This document shows positions 1-9,915 of a stretch of DNA of 64,000 bases, in pieces. The notes under the pieces are model-generated. The model was not told where the DNA came from. It was given only the letters and a program-made list of their open reading frames with translations, and did not search any database. The stretch spans positions 5,104,001 through 5,168,000 of the forward strand of contig JAWQUS010000003.1 in the NCBI GenBank assembly GCA_036365455.1, given 5' to 3'. Made by a program: the position numbers and the translations under genes. This DNA is from Macrosoma leucophasiata. Taxonomy: Eukaryota; Arthropoda; Insecta; Lepidoptera; Hedylidae. The first letter of the stretch is position 1. The number at the start of each line of letters is the position of its first letter.

Positions 1-501
1 AATTCTATTAAAACAGTTTTTAAACCATATAAAAAGATTCATCAGTATTTAAGACCTATTAAAAGTAATATTCCATTACAAAATTCTGGCATTTATAAAT
101 TAGATTGTGATTGTGGACTCTCATATATTGGTCAAACGAAGAGAGCTGTATCCACCCGCGTTAAAGAGCACATTGCTGATGTCAAAAACCGAAGAACAGG
201 GAGGTCTGCAGTCTGTGAACACATAGCGGATAAGCCGAACCATTACATCCGGTTTGATAAAATTCAAATACTCGCTAGAGAACACAAACCCATTCCACGA
301 ATGGTACGCGAGGCTATTGAAATTAAAAAACACCCGAATTTCAATAGAGAAGATGGATGGCGATTATCAACATCATGGGATCCCATACTTAGCAAGATTA
401 AATCCTAGCCGCAGCAGTCTGCAAGACCTCAAGATACCATAAGTAATTATTGTGTTAATCCTGAACGCTACGCAAGGCGTTTACGTAATCGATGGAGGTA
501 G
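1..501 (+). pseudogene. Penelope-like element, GIY-YIG C-terminal fragment
   Basis: This is the C-terminal part of a Penelope-like retroelement (PLE) polyprotein, running in from the left edge of the window. Frame 1 reads a linker, then a GIY...YIG endonuclease module (SGIYKLDC followed by SYIGQT) and the arginine-containing TRVKEH segment. PLEs use this nuclease to nick the target for reverse transcription. A TAG at 406-408 interrupts the frame where the copy at 31120-32064 has CAG; the same frame then continues to a stop at 499-501. The reverse-transcriptase part lies outside the window or is lost. The element is dead as written. Confidence 0.85.
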
Positions 502-687
502 CTACATATAATTTTTTCAAACTTCTGTCAGACAAATGTCACCTCAGTCTGCCCGGGACCACGGAAGCTGAAAAGCGACCGAAACGTCGGGTTGATTTTA
601 AAAATCATTTTAATTTAATATACGCGAGCTAAATCCGTAAAAATAGTTTTATTTCAATTAGTGTAGCTCGCGAAAACCTAAGAACAT
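502..687 (+). mobile_element. PLE 3' terminal region
   Basis: Non-coding end of the same Penelope-like element. It matches both flanks of the copy at 30964-32190, including the motif ccgaaacgtcgggttgattt and the closing block gtgtagctcgcgaaaaccta. See the finding on a hammerhead-like motif at 567-590. Confidence 0.75.
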
Positions 688-710
688 ATCACGATACCTA
701 CTGTTGAAAG

Positions 711-797
711 TTTCACTGGTGGTAAGGGTCCAGTGACGGAGCTCGCTGTTATATATACCACTGCATTAACTAATCAACTTGTCGTTAAATTGTACGG
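711..797 (+). repeat. SINE-A head fragment
   Basis: Starts cactggtggta and keeps ccagtgacggagctcgc; only the first ~85 bases of the repeat are present. Confidence 0.65.
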
Positions 798-801
798 GTT
801 T

Positions 802-1104
802 CTTTTTATTTTTTTATGTAATAAAAGTGGCAAACAAGCATGCAGTTCACATTGATGTTAGGTGATGACTACAGCTTATGGACTACAGCTGATGACCACA
901 CAACGACCAGAGGTCAAAATGCAGATGCGTTACCACTCCTGAGGCCTAGATGTTATACCTCTGTGCCGGAAATTACAGGGTCGTACATTACCACCTGACC
1001 GGAACACGATAGTGCTGAACACTACCATTTCGCGGCAAGTATATTAGGTAATGCGGTGGTGCCTACGCCCGCGCGCTCCGTCACTGGAGCTCTACCACCA
1101 GTAA
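802..1104 (-). repeat. SINE-A, near full length
   Basis: One of about 30 copies in the window of a ~290-bp repeat I call SINE-A. On its own strand it starts ttactggtggtagagc, passes through tgttcagcactatcgtgttc and gcatgcttgtttgccact, and ends in oligo-A after acataa. The oligo-A tail and 5'-truncated copies indicate retroposition. I see no clear tRNA or 5S head. Confidence 0.85.
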
Positions 1105-1120
1105 AAAAGTTCAACCCTAT

Positions 1121-1282
1121 CGTGTTCGACATGCCGTTGTACACATACAACACATACACAAACACCCAGACCCGAAACAAATATCTGTAGGCCGTACAAA
1201 TATTTGTCCCGGTGCGGGGATCGAACCCGCGACCCTTCGAATCAAACGGTCATCTCACACTGCTGGACTAACCGGGTCGTCG
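1121..1282 (-). repeat. tRNA-headed SINE, copy 1
   Basis: On the minus strand the element opens with a tRNA-like head: a box A-like ttagtccagcag and box B ggttcgatccc, with a 5-bp T-stem (gcggg/cccgc). The body runs on through acaaatatttgta and gtgtatgtgttgtatgtg. Three more copies lie at 16199, 18301 and 20660, all on the minus strand. The internal RNA polymerase III promoter is inferred from the boxes. Confidence 0.8.
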
Positions 1283-1576
1283 CAGTGTTACTTACCATTT
1301 CACGATATCAAAAAAATGGTCTGTATTAGGTTTATCTTGGATTTTATGAGACACAATTTAGATTTGGCTCCTTTATAGTGAACATTCCAGAATTTCATTT
1401 ATTTCAGCTCATGCCAACTAAAATAAGGAACAGAAAATAGGTCGTTTTATTAATCACTTGCTTTACACATATGACCTCCTTTGCAGATGACTTGGAGTTT
1501 AACTACGTGGTCGATTAAAGAATAAGCCAATCATAGATTAAGTGAAATACTAGAAGTTAATATAGTGAAGATGGTG

Positions 1577-1836
1577 GTGAACAATTCTGTTCACATTAAT
1601 GTTAAGTGAAGACTGCAGCCTCTAGCCCCACACAAAGAACAGAGGTTAAAATGCAGATGTGTTGCCACCCCTGAGACCTTTGTTGTCATGACTCTGTGAT
1701 AGTTATAACGGGGTCATACATTACCATCTTAACGGAACACGATAGTGCCGAACACTATCATTTAGTGGCAGATAGATTAGGTAATGCGGTGGTGCCTACG
1801 CCCTCAAGTTCCTTCTCAGGAACTCCAGTGTATGAG
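1577..1836 (-). repeat. SINE-A copy
   Basis: Diverged minus-strand copy; contains cggaacacgatagtgccgaa and gaggttaaaatgcagatg. The oligo-A tail is lost. Confidence 0.75.
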
Positions 1837-2169
1837 TAAATAAATGTATCCAGTGGTAGAGTGCCAGTTAGAGAGGGGATTAACAAGCAAGTTGTGATTA
1901 AGTGAAATACTAGCAGCCAATATCGCGAATATGCCGATATAGTTTCAAGAATTGGGAAAAACAGAAATTATTTCTGCAAGATTTTCGATTTGTGAGCAAG
2001 TAGGTACGCCTGATTCTCGGAATGTAGGTAACCACTCTACCTAATTCCCTGAAATTCTAATTTTCGAGAGTGTTCTATTTTTGTCAGATATTTACTAACT
2101 TACAAATGTACCACGCATTAGTTAATCGGTGTTCCATAGCTTTTTGCCTTCGGAATTTTAATTTTATTT

Positions 2170-2826
2170 GACATACATGTAAGTGGTGGTAGAGATCCAG
2201 TGTAGGAGCTCGTGGGTGTAGGCATCACTGCGTTAACTAATCTATCTACCACCAAATGTAGTGTTCAGCACTATCGATTATGTATGGCCCCGTAATAACT
2301 ATCACAGAGACACAACTTCTAAGGTCTCAGGGGTAGCAACGATGGCAGCAGAGGCAGGTATGCACGCCAGAAGGGAGTACAAGGAGTGGCAAAAAAAAAA
2401 TTGACATTAAAAAAAAAGGAGGAAAAAACATAACAAAAAAAAAAACAAAACGGGGAAAAAAAGGAGAAAAAAAATTAAAAATAACAAAAAAAAAGTGTAG
2501 TAAAAAAAAAATATATATTAAAAAAAAATTATAAAGCTCCCACCCGTCTCTCGACTGACGATGCGTGCCTCCTCCACCGCAGCCCTTAAATCCCTGGCCC
2601 TGACCCAACGCCGACCTGCATGGCAGGCCAGAAGAAGCCGCAGCAGAGGGGGCCAGCCCCGGTGCTACATCCGCGCCGCGCGCTTTGCGCGCGCGACGAT
2701 CAACTGTGGGTAGCAACGTATCTGCATTTTGACCTCTGGTCTTTCTGTGGTCTATAGGCTGCAGTTATCACTTAACATCAATGTGAACTGCATGCTTGGT
2801 TGCCAACTTTGTAACATAAAAAAAAT
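2170..2826 (+). repeat. SINE-A split by an insertion
   Basis: The SINE-A sequence runs 2170-2341, then resumes at 2709 and ends in oligo-A at 2826. The break is filled by 2342-2708, and ggtagcaacg is repeated on both sides (2332-2341 and 2709-2718) as a target-site duplication. Confidence 0.8.
2342..2708. mobile_element. Retroposon insertion with 10-bp TSD
   Basis: 367 bp flanked by the 10-bp duplication ggtagcaacg. The left end (caggtatgcacgccagaag, aggagtgg, then A-run) matches the retroposon piece at 55325-55590. The centre is about 140 bases of almost pure A with scattered G, and the right third is GC-rich. A 129-residue minus-strand frame across it is mostly poly-Phe translated from the A-run and is not a gene. 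Confidence 0.65.
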
Positions 2827-2835
2827 CGAGTTCCA

Positions 2836-3027
2836 GTTAAATGTTAATATATTATTGTGGTCTCGTAATAACTATCACAGAGACAAAACAACTGAGGTCT
2901 CAGGGGTGGCAGCGTATCTGCATTTTGACCTCTAGTTTTCGTGTCGGTGCCTACAGGCAGTAGGTAGTCATTGCTTAACATCGTTGTGGATGCAGGCTTG
3001 TTTACCACATTCATTACATAAAAAAAC
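2836..3027 (+). repeat. SINE-A, 5'-truncated
   Basis: Second half of the repeat, from the taataactatcacagagac block to the oligo-A tail; immediately follows another copy in the same orientation. Confidence 0.75.
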
Positions 3028-3472
3028 ACAAATTCATATATCAACATAATAATTTTGATTGAGGTAAAGTTACATTATTATCCCATCTGAGATTGGAAAT
3101 GGATAAGATTCGTAGTGAAAATCTACATGTCATAAAATATCTACACTTTATGACATTGTATAAGCCAAAAACTTCATGTTATAAGTGCGTTAATTGCGTC
3201 TAAAATTAACTTCTTAACTTTAATTATATAATGATACGATGTCAAAAAACAGACAGTAAATAAATTACATATTCCGATAGAGTATATATCATTGCAAACA
3301 AGGCAGATGGCTTAAAATGTCAAGGTAATTAAGCTCCAAAATTGAAACGTGAGTAGCATGACTTAACAAAAATTCCGAACATGAATTTTGGGTAACAATG
3401 TTTGTGCTTTAAAAAATAAATGCGACTCGAAAAATTCACTAACGCCTGTCATACGTCGGTCTTGAATGCTGA
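3028..3472. other. No feature recognised
   Basis: AT-rich sequence. I see no open frame, promoter or repeat that I can support. Confidence 0.5.
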
Positions 3473-3620
3473 TGAGTTGGGGGTGAGAAGGGAAGGGGAG
3501 ATGAGGCACGTAAATATCTCGCGCGTTAATTTATGCACACGTGGAGAATACAATTTAGTGATCCTGGATTAGGGAAGCGGCTCAGGCTATATTTGCAGAG
3601 AAGACGGCAGCTTATTCTAC
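3473..3620 (+). repeat. Diverged direct repeat, unit 1
   Basis: Resembles 4347-4480 in the same orientation: shared order gggggtgag, ggcacgt, aatatctcg, gatcc.ggatta, ggctcag. Identity is patchy. Confidence 0.45.
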
Positions 3621-3779
3621 ATTACTGAACATTTGAAATATTTTGTTGATCTATGTATATATACAGTTTATTGATCTAGATAGAAACTGCTAAAAGAAAG
3701 ATTGTGGTTTTGTTTCACGCCCTAGGTACAGTATCCAACAAGAAATAATGCACATCGACCTCAGGAAGGAGATTAGGAT

Positions 3780-3926
3780 TCTTTCGGGTTTGTAGAGCGT
3801 TATCTTTTTCGCACCTTACCAATATGACGTTTGTCCACCATTTTGATCAAGTTTTGACCAATACCGGACTGTCAGTGCTTACGTAGACAGTGTGCAGCAG
3901 AGATAACGCTCTACGAAGTCGAAACT
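3780..3926. mobile_element. Short MITE with ~34-bp terminal inverted repeats
   Basis: Ends contain gtagagcgttatct (3792-3805) and its exact reverse complement at 3901-3914. The similarity extends outward to about 34 bp with several mismatches. No coding capacity; the TSD is unclear. Confidence 0.5.
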
Positions 3927-4102
3927 AGCCGATTGTCACTTTCATAGGCTCGATGCGCAATATTTCTTTATGAGCACTGTATATTCTTGGCCAGTCGCGA
4001 CAGATGCCTAGATATTCCGAAGGTTAATAATAGACAACTAATATACAATTGTACTATTTACTTATCGCAATAACTCTTGCGATTGAACTTTAGAAATTAA
4101 AG

Positions 4103-4232
4103 AAAAAACGGAAAGAAAAATTTGACTTCGGGCAGGAATCGAACCTGCGACCTCAGGATAACTAGTCCAGCCGCTTTACCACTAAGCTACCGAAGTCCCA
4201 CACCGATGCGTCAAATTTTGCTTTCCGTTTTT
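4103..4232 (-). mobile_element. tRNA-like unit framed by 23-bp inverted repeat
   Basis: The arms 4103-4125 and 4210-4232 are inverted repeats with one mismatch. Between them, on the minus strand, is a tRNA-like sequence. A diverged second copy of the whole arrangement is at 42688-42823. Confidence 0.6.
4124..4197 (-). tRNA. tRNA-like sequence (possible Thr-AGT or pseudo-tRNA)
   Basis: On the minus strand the acceptor arms acttcgg/ccgaagt pair over 7 bp, the D-stem gctt/aagc is intact, and the T-arm gcagg-ttcgatt-cctgc is perfect. Box A (tagcttagtgg) and box B (ggttcgattcc) are both good. The anticodon stem has one T-T mismatch, and the loop ctagtta would place AGT as anticodon. No intron or CCA is seen. 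Its place inside an inverted-repeat unit suggests a mobile tRNA-derived sequence rather than a normal gene. Confidence 0.5.
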
Positions 4233-4346
4233 GATTTTTAACCGATTTAACTGATTTAAAAAAGCATGCGCCTCAAAAATGCTTATAAATAAATAAATAA
4301 ATACGTTGGCTTTAAGGCGAAAGTATTTGGATATAAACAGGGTAAA

Positions 4347-4480
4347 GAATTTGGGGGTGAGGGGAGAAGGCACGTTAATATCTCGTGTACGTAAAATAGT
4401 ACATTTGAATGATCCGGGATTAAGGACATGGCTCAGTCTTAATTTTTAAAAGAACTTAGAGACGAACGCAGCTAATTCGA
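4347..4480 (+). repeat. Diverged direct repeat, unit 2
   Basis: Partner of 3473-3620. Confidence 0.45.
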
Positions 4481-4481
4481 A

Positions 4482-5505
4482 ATAGTCGGCGCTGCAGTAC
4501 GAGTGTTCCCAGCGGTGACTCGGCTTTCCACTTGAACGATCTTGGGGTTAACAGGCGACAGACGAGCTGCTTTTAGGAAGGGCACTAAGCCCGACAGATG
4601 TATGCGTGTATTTAATAGCATATATTGGGTAGGTAGCATACATGATATCGCAATTTTAATGGCTTACAGAAAATCATTCATCATCAGTTCTATCCTCGAG
4701 CACAGACTCCGGAGTTTTACTCTACCACCAGATATCACTGTTTTGTCGCATAATTCATTCACATTGCGGTAAGTGTTTTTGAGCTATCCTGTGCAAATTG
4801 TTCGCATTAGTTAAGTGGAGCATCAAATTGTAATATTCTGAGAGCTACGGTTTACTATGACATGTGTATTTTATGTATCAGCTACAGTGATTACATAATG
4901 GTCTACTGGTGGTAAAGCTTAAGTGAAGAGCTTCACGTTTTTTGCCGTTATCACAACATAAAAAAAGATCAACTGCTAAATAAATGTCAAACAAATATGA
5001 CAATTCTTTTCAATTGTTTATTAGCCGCCGGCTGTCTTTCGTGTCTTGCCGGTTGTCCTCATTCAAGTATTGGTCATGTTTTTTTATCCCTCAGTTCCCC
5101 AGATATCTAGCGCAAAGTGGGCGGGTGTCCCCATTTACCCTACAAGATCAAGGTTAGGTCAACCAAGTCAGAGATTACCCGTTTTAGGGATACGTATCGA
5201 AATGGCTCGTATAATATTTATCGCGCCATTTTCTTAGGGGCCATAAAAGTGAAGATTATGTAACCTATTACCCTCAAGTTTAAGTGTAAGGGGAATGGAA
5301 CTCGACCTACTTTGTTCGAGATAGGCCAACTGGTGAATGTTATGTCAATTTCGAATACTAGAACATTTTATAAGCGCTCGCAGACTATAATATTTATATT
5401 ATCATCAATGATACGACGTTCTTTATTACAGACCATAAATAATACACTTTATTTTAAAAGTCATATGGTGGCAACTATGCATATAGTTCTTATAGGTGGT
5501 ATGGG
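4482..5505. other. No gene recognised
   Basis: Only short open frames with no recognisable domain. No promoter or repeat that I can support. Confidence 0.45.
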
Positions 5506-5511
5506 AATACT

Positions 5512-5569
5512 GCAGCTTATAAACATCTACACAAAAGCTCTGGCTTTTGTGTAGATGTTTATAAGCTGC
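5512..5569. repeat. Perfect 27-bp hairpin
   Basis: Arms 5512-5538 and 5543-5569 are exact reverse complements with loop tctg. The arm sequence (tgtgtagatgtttataagctgc) comes from the SINE-A tail region, so this is a small inverted duplication of SINE-A sequence. Confidence 0.85.
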
Positions 5570-5608
5570 CTCAAAATGAAGATATATTGTCAACTTTTAG
5601 AAAAGCTA

Positions 5609-5680
5609 CTATTTAGCGGCAAGTAGATAGGATAATGCTATGGTGCCTACGCCCTTGAGCTCTATCACTGGATTGTACTC
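5609..5680 (-). repeat. SINE-A head fragment
   Basis: Reads tttagcggcaagtagatag to gagctctatcactgg. Confidence 0.6.
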
Positions 5681-5835
5681 GTAAAAGCTATGTACTAACT
5701 ACAACTAAACCAATGTTAATGCACAGTTAAAGAAATGGTAAAACTGAAAAAAATCATTCCTTTTGTAAATCCTACCAATACCTAACAATCCTGAGGTATT
5801 ATTCTGGTCAAATTTGTTGAAGCGATTAGGGGATA

Positions 5836-5915
5836 TTTTTATGTTATGAAGTTGTCGTACAAGCATGCAGTTCACATTGATGTTAAATGATGATTTCAGC
5901 CTCTGTACACCCACG
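5836..5915 (-). repeat. SINE-A tail fragment
   Basis: Reads ttttatgttatgaag, acaagcatgcagttcac, attgatgttaaatgatga. Joins directly to SINE-B sequence on its right. Confidence 0.65.
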
Positions 5916-5916
5916 A

Positions 5917-6155
5917 TTCCCCGGTTACGTTTTTGGCCCATGTAACAGGTGGCGAGCCTGTTGACATCTCCGGGCACATTACCAAACTTGGAGGTACTGG
6001 GTACAGAAAATTTTACAAACGGAAAATTTAAAAATCCCAATAGAACCAGATAAAGGACTTTACACCATTATCTTTGATAACCCCCTACCCGTGAAGCGAA
6101 CCCGGGACCTCAGCGTTTTAGTAGTGGCCTGCTACCACTAGGCTACCGAGGCAGT
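5917..6155 (-). repeat. SINE-B (tRNA-headed SINE), copy 1
   Basis: The minus strand starts with a tRNA-like head at the 6155 end (box A-like tagcctagtggtagcagg; degenerate box B gggttcgcttc). The body follows (gataatggtgtaaagtcc) and then gtgcccggagatgtcaacag and gctcgccacctgttacatgg. Same family as 36490-36790 and 37159-37385. Confidence 0.7.
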
Positions 6156-6423
6156 TATAAAAATATAATAATAAAACATATATCTTGACGCATTTAGAAT
6201 CATCATTTGCGCTACACCCCACGCCTATGTCTGAAAAAGATACAGAACTTGGGTATATTTTCAACCCTTAATTGCAAAGGTTTAACGGCGCCGTACTCCA
6301 TGATAATGTGTAATGGCGCTTTTCGGAGCTTGGTTTTAAAGGAAATTACTTCGGTAATGGAACCTGTAGGACCTGTAGGTATACAAATACGTTGGTGTAG
6401 AGAGATAATAGAGATTTCGCTCC

Positions 6424-6560
6424 GTAATCATTTATTTATTTATTTATTTAACTTCAATGCACACGAATAAGGCACATAAGGCGGACTTAATGCAACCAGG
6501 GCATTATCAAACCAGTCAACCTTCGGGTTGTAATGAAAAAGGAAGAATAGGTGCTGAGAG
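6424..6560 (-). repeat. LINE 3' terminal fragment
   Basis: The minus strand reads acccgaaggttgactggtt, then cattaagtccgcctta, and ends in a (taaa)n tail at 6427-6450. This is the usual 3' end of lepidopteran non-LTR elements. Confidence 0.55.
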
Positions 6561-6721
6561 GTTACAATATATCCATATTAAGTACGTAGAGAATAAATAC
6601 ATAATATAAATAATAAAATAAATGAACAAAAAATAAACTGAATTCATAGATATGTAATATATAAGTATGTATATAACTATAAGAATATATATACACATAT
6701 GTATATACATACATATACACA

Positions 6722-6725
6722 TATA

Positions 6726-6789
<64 letters not shown>

Positions 6790-6790
6790 C
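6722..6790. repeat. (TA)n microsatellite
   Basis: About 65 bases of almost uninterrupted TA, at the 3' end of the LINE that follows on the minus strand. Confidence 0.95.
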
Positions 6791-6909
6791 ACATATACAT
6801 ACATATATATAAAAATATAAAAATGTATAAATATAAAAAATACATAGATATATACGATGTACAAGTCATAGATTAAATAGTTTGTTTACTTTTAAATTAC
6901 CAACAAACA

Positions 6910-8385
6910 TTAACTAGCAGATTTTAAAAAGAAGTCGCGAAGCTTTCGTTTGAATGTAAATTTACTCGGAGCTTTTTTAATGTCAATAGGCAGCGTGTTC
7001 CAGAGTTTGATCGCGGTGATAGCGAAGGAATTGGACATAAAACCAGAATGGTGAGAAGGAATGTCAAGAATGAGATTAACCGAGGAACGAAGATCAAGAT
7101 GGTGAGAGTCACCGAGAAATTTAAATTTACATTTGAGATAAGCAGGAGATGATGGATCGTTAAGTATAGAGAATAATAGACAGAGAATTCTTAAGGATCT
7201 TCTATGACGGATAGGGAGCCATTTAAGCTTGGAACGGTAGGAAGAAATGTGGTCATATTTGCGGAGGCCGAAAATAAATCTGATACTGTTATTGAGCAAA
7301 CGATCCAATTTAGATAGAAATTCTTGAGAGAGATCGGAATAACAAACATCGGCATAATCGATTGCTGGAAAAATGAGCGATTGCACCAACAGTAGTTTAG
7401 TTTTCCAGGGAAGAAAATGTTTGAACCTATAAAGAGAACGAAGCGTGGCTGTTGTGACCTTACAAATGTTAGTGATCTGAGAGCCCCAGCTTAAGGTTGT
7501 ATCCAGATATAAACCCAGGTCTTTCACCACACGTGCTAATCTAATTGGTGTGTTATTAAAAATTAAAGGGGATAAATTGTTAAGGTCCAATTTGTTCACA
7601 AAATACGTACTTCCCAAAATACACGCCTGACATTTATTGATGTTCACAGAAATACCAAATTTCTGTGACCACAATGATAACGAAAGGAGATCTTTGTTAA
7701 GTGATGAAATAGCGTAGTCCATATTTTCGTAATCAGTTTGCACATACAACTGGAGGTCATCCGCGTACAAATGGTAAGAGCATTTAAGGAAATAAGTGAC
7801 AGAATTAATGAAAAGTGAAAAAAGTAAAGGAGAAAGAATACCGCCCTGTGGTACGCCTGAGGACAATTCACTCCAATCGGAGAAATCACGATCGATGCGA
7901 ACCGCCTGTTGACGACCACGAAGATAAGATGAAAACCATTTCTGAACTAGTGGCAAGGTACCCAGCTTCGAAAGAATGGCAATTAGAATGTCATAGTCAA
8001 CGGCATTGAATGCATTCGAAAAATCGATGAGAACCAAAACTGTTAATTTGGAATGTTCCATGCCTAACCTGACATCCTCAACAACCTTGAGCAGAGCAGT
8101 GGCAGTACTATGACCAGGTCTAAAGCCAGATTGTAATGGAGAAAGAAGGTCATGTTTGTGAATGTAATTACTAAATTGTGTATGAACTACCACCTCTAAA
8201 ATTTTTGATAAAAAAGGTAAAATAGATATGGGTCTAAAATGGTTAACAAGACTGGGATTAGACATTTTAGGAAGTGGGATAACGAAAGCTTTACGCCAAA
8301 CATCAGGAAATATCCCAGACTCTAAAGAAAAGTTAATGATGTGAGTAAGAGAAGGGAGAATAAAATTGATTAAAGGTAATAACAT
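6910..8385 (-). CDS. LINE reverse transcriptase (Jockey/CR1-like), 5'-truncated
   Basis: A 491-residue open frame with the reverse-transcriptase domain of a non-LTR retrotransposon. Visible motifs in order: FRPISILPFLSKILE (about 50-64), LSPLQSGFRPGHST (81-94), motif A LIDFSNAF with Asp121, motif B SGVPQGGILSPLLFSLFIN (176-194), and the catalytic YADDLQLY box (207-214). The thumb and C-terminal region follow, ending FKRKLRDFFLK. The frame opens just after a TAA near 8422, so the expected N-terminal endonuclease domain is missing. No internal stops, so the copy is young or recently inserted. I place it in the Jockey/CR1 group from motif spacing; the exact clade is uncertain. Confidence 0.9.
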   Translation of the reverse strand: MLLPLINFILPSLTHIINFSLESGIFPDVWRKAFVIPLPKMSNPSLVNHFRPISILPFLSKILEVVVHTQFSNYIHKHDLLSPLQSGFRPGHSTATALLKVVEDVRLGMEHSKLTVLVLIDFSNAFNAVDYDILIAILSKLGTLPLVQKWFSSYLRGRQQAVRIDRDFSDWSELSSGVPQGGILSPLLFSLFINSVTYFLKCSYHLYADDLQLYVQTDYENMDYAISSLNKDLLSLSLWSQKFGISVNINKCQACILGSTYFVNKLDLNNLSPLIFNNTPIRLARVVKDLGLYLDTTLSWGSQITNICKVTTATLRSLYRFKHFLPWKTKLLLVQSLIFPAIDYADVCYSDLSQEFLSKLDRLLNNSIRFIFGLRKYDHISSYRSKLKWLPIRHRRSLRILCLLFSILNDPSSPAYLKCKFKFLGDSHHLDLRSSVNLILDIPSHHSGFMSNSFAITAIKLWNTLPIDIKKAPSKFTFKRKLRDFFLKSAS

Positions 8386-8484
8386 GGTTCTACCTACTCC
8401 ATCACAACCATCACTTGTCTTTTAAAAGATGTTATAAATCATTTTTCGTATTTTTTATTTCCTAATATTAGAAAGACTTCGCTG

Positions 8485-8690
8485 TCCGTCTATCACCAGG
8501 CTGTATCTTACGAATTGTTAGGGAGTTGGAATTTTCACAGATGATTTATCTATATATTATGCCCGTTTAACAAATACTAAAAACACAATAAAATATTTTT
8601 AAGGGACCTATAAAAGAAACGAGTTTTTATTTGGTCGATATTAATAAAGGGAACTGGTAGACACTTGAAATATACACAAAATATTTAGTT
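8485..8690 (+). repeat. Interspersed repeat related to 39355-39600
   Basis: Both stretches read caccaggctgtatct, a run to ttagggg/taaggga, then a cgatat.aataa block and agtagacgcttaaa/ggtagacacttgaaa, in the same orientation. Confidence 0.5.
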
Positions 8691-8699
8691 ATATATTCA

Positions 8700-8882
8700 T
8701 CTATACTAGTATTATAAATAGGAAATATTTGTGTTTTTGTCTGTATGTTTGTAACGTGTTCACACAAAAAATACAGAAGCGTTTTCAAAAATTCTTTCAC
8801 CATTAGAAAGCTGTATCTCTACTAAGTGACATAGATTATATTACATTAATTGCATCCGTGCGAAGCCGGGGCGAGCCGCTAG
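8700..8882 (+). mobile_element. Non-autonomous Helitron, complete
   Basis: Begins TC after A, ends CTAG before T, with a GC-rich tail (gcgaagccggggcgagccg). 183 bp, no coding capacity. A|T insertion and no TSD are as expected for Helitrons. Confidence 0.75.
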
Positions 8883-9176
8883 TTTTAAATATAAATAATT
8901 ACACAGTCCAACGTGGAACTCAGAATTTCATACCAATTATTAATACCAATTAGTAATACATTTTTACTTCAAATTTCTCACTTAATTTCACTTGAAAAAA
9001 AGAAAATATGTTGAATAGCAATAAAGGACGCAAGGGAAGCGACAAAGTGTTTGAAGAGCAACGACCTCGTTAGAGTTCCTAGGACGTAAATAAGATTTTC
9101 AACCCCTGTAAGTACCTATCTATTGTGTCCTGTGTCACGACCAGACAATTTATTTCACAAAAAGCCAAGCTTTGTA

Positions 9177-9802
9177 CATCTACAGAAAAGTATTTATAAT
9201 TTTCGTGTTTCCATAAATCCACTATTCGTGGATTGAAAAAATGCGACTCAATTCCTATATTCGCGGCTTAAGATTTCTTTATTCGCGGATTGAATCGGTA
9301 CATCGGTACATATATATTATGTCCCTATATAAAAGGTATTCGGTATCCTTTGTCAATGCGTTAAGAGATAAATAAAATAGACTTTGTTACAAGTTACAAC
9401 CATGCCTATATTGTGTTTTAAAAAGCTAACGGCGTTGTTTGTTTCATTCAACGATTCCTTTGAGGTAAAGTCGTCTAGGCCGCGGTCGGTGTTTTGAGTA
9501 TGTAAACAAACAGAAAATTTAGATAAAACAAACTTGTTACTCAAAACATCAAATAGGGATATTATTAAATGCGGCCACAATTGGACCATTGCATAAACCT
9601 AAAGATATGTAACTTATCAAAATGTATGGTCAAAAATTTTAATTTAACTGATTATCTGTGTTTGTTTTTTTTAATACGTCGCCTAGGAACGTATACCCTA
9701 TAATTCTACATAAATTACCATTCCATATTCACGATTTCGGTATTCGCGGCATATTTACGGAACGTAAGTATACCCCGCGAATAAAGAGCTTCTACTGTAT
9801 TA
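9177..9802. mobile_element. Possible pogo/Tigger-like MITE
   Basis: The right end on the minus strand starts acagtagaagctctttattcg with gcgggg next to it; the left end has acagaaaagtatttataa and ttcgtg. Repeated ttcgcgg motifs occur inside both ends. Similarity of the two ends is imperfect and no transposase is seen. Confidence 0.35.
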
Positions 9803-9915
9803 ACAAACTTAGAGGATGACATTGGAAATATTCCGAAAGTAGGAAAAATTCCAGTAGCACTTATCTCTGGGACTGAACCTGGATCATCGTAGATGTTGTT
9901 AGCAGCTGCTACTAA

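Noticed and set aside
1200..1282. A true tRNA gene
   Set aside because: Box A and B are good, but the same head recurs four times with a shared downstream body, so it is a tRNA-derived SINE.
2327..2716. 129-residue minus-strand open frame
   Set aside because: Mostly poly-Phe/Ile translated from an A-rich stretch inside a transposon insertion.
6722..6790. A TA-rich origin or regulatory element
   Set aside because: Plain (TA)n microsatellite next to a LINE 3' end; no other signal.
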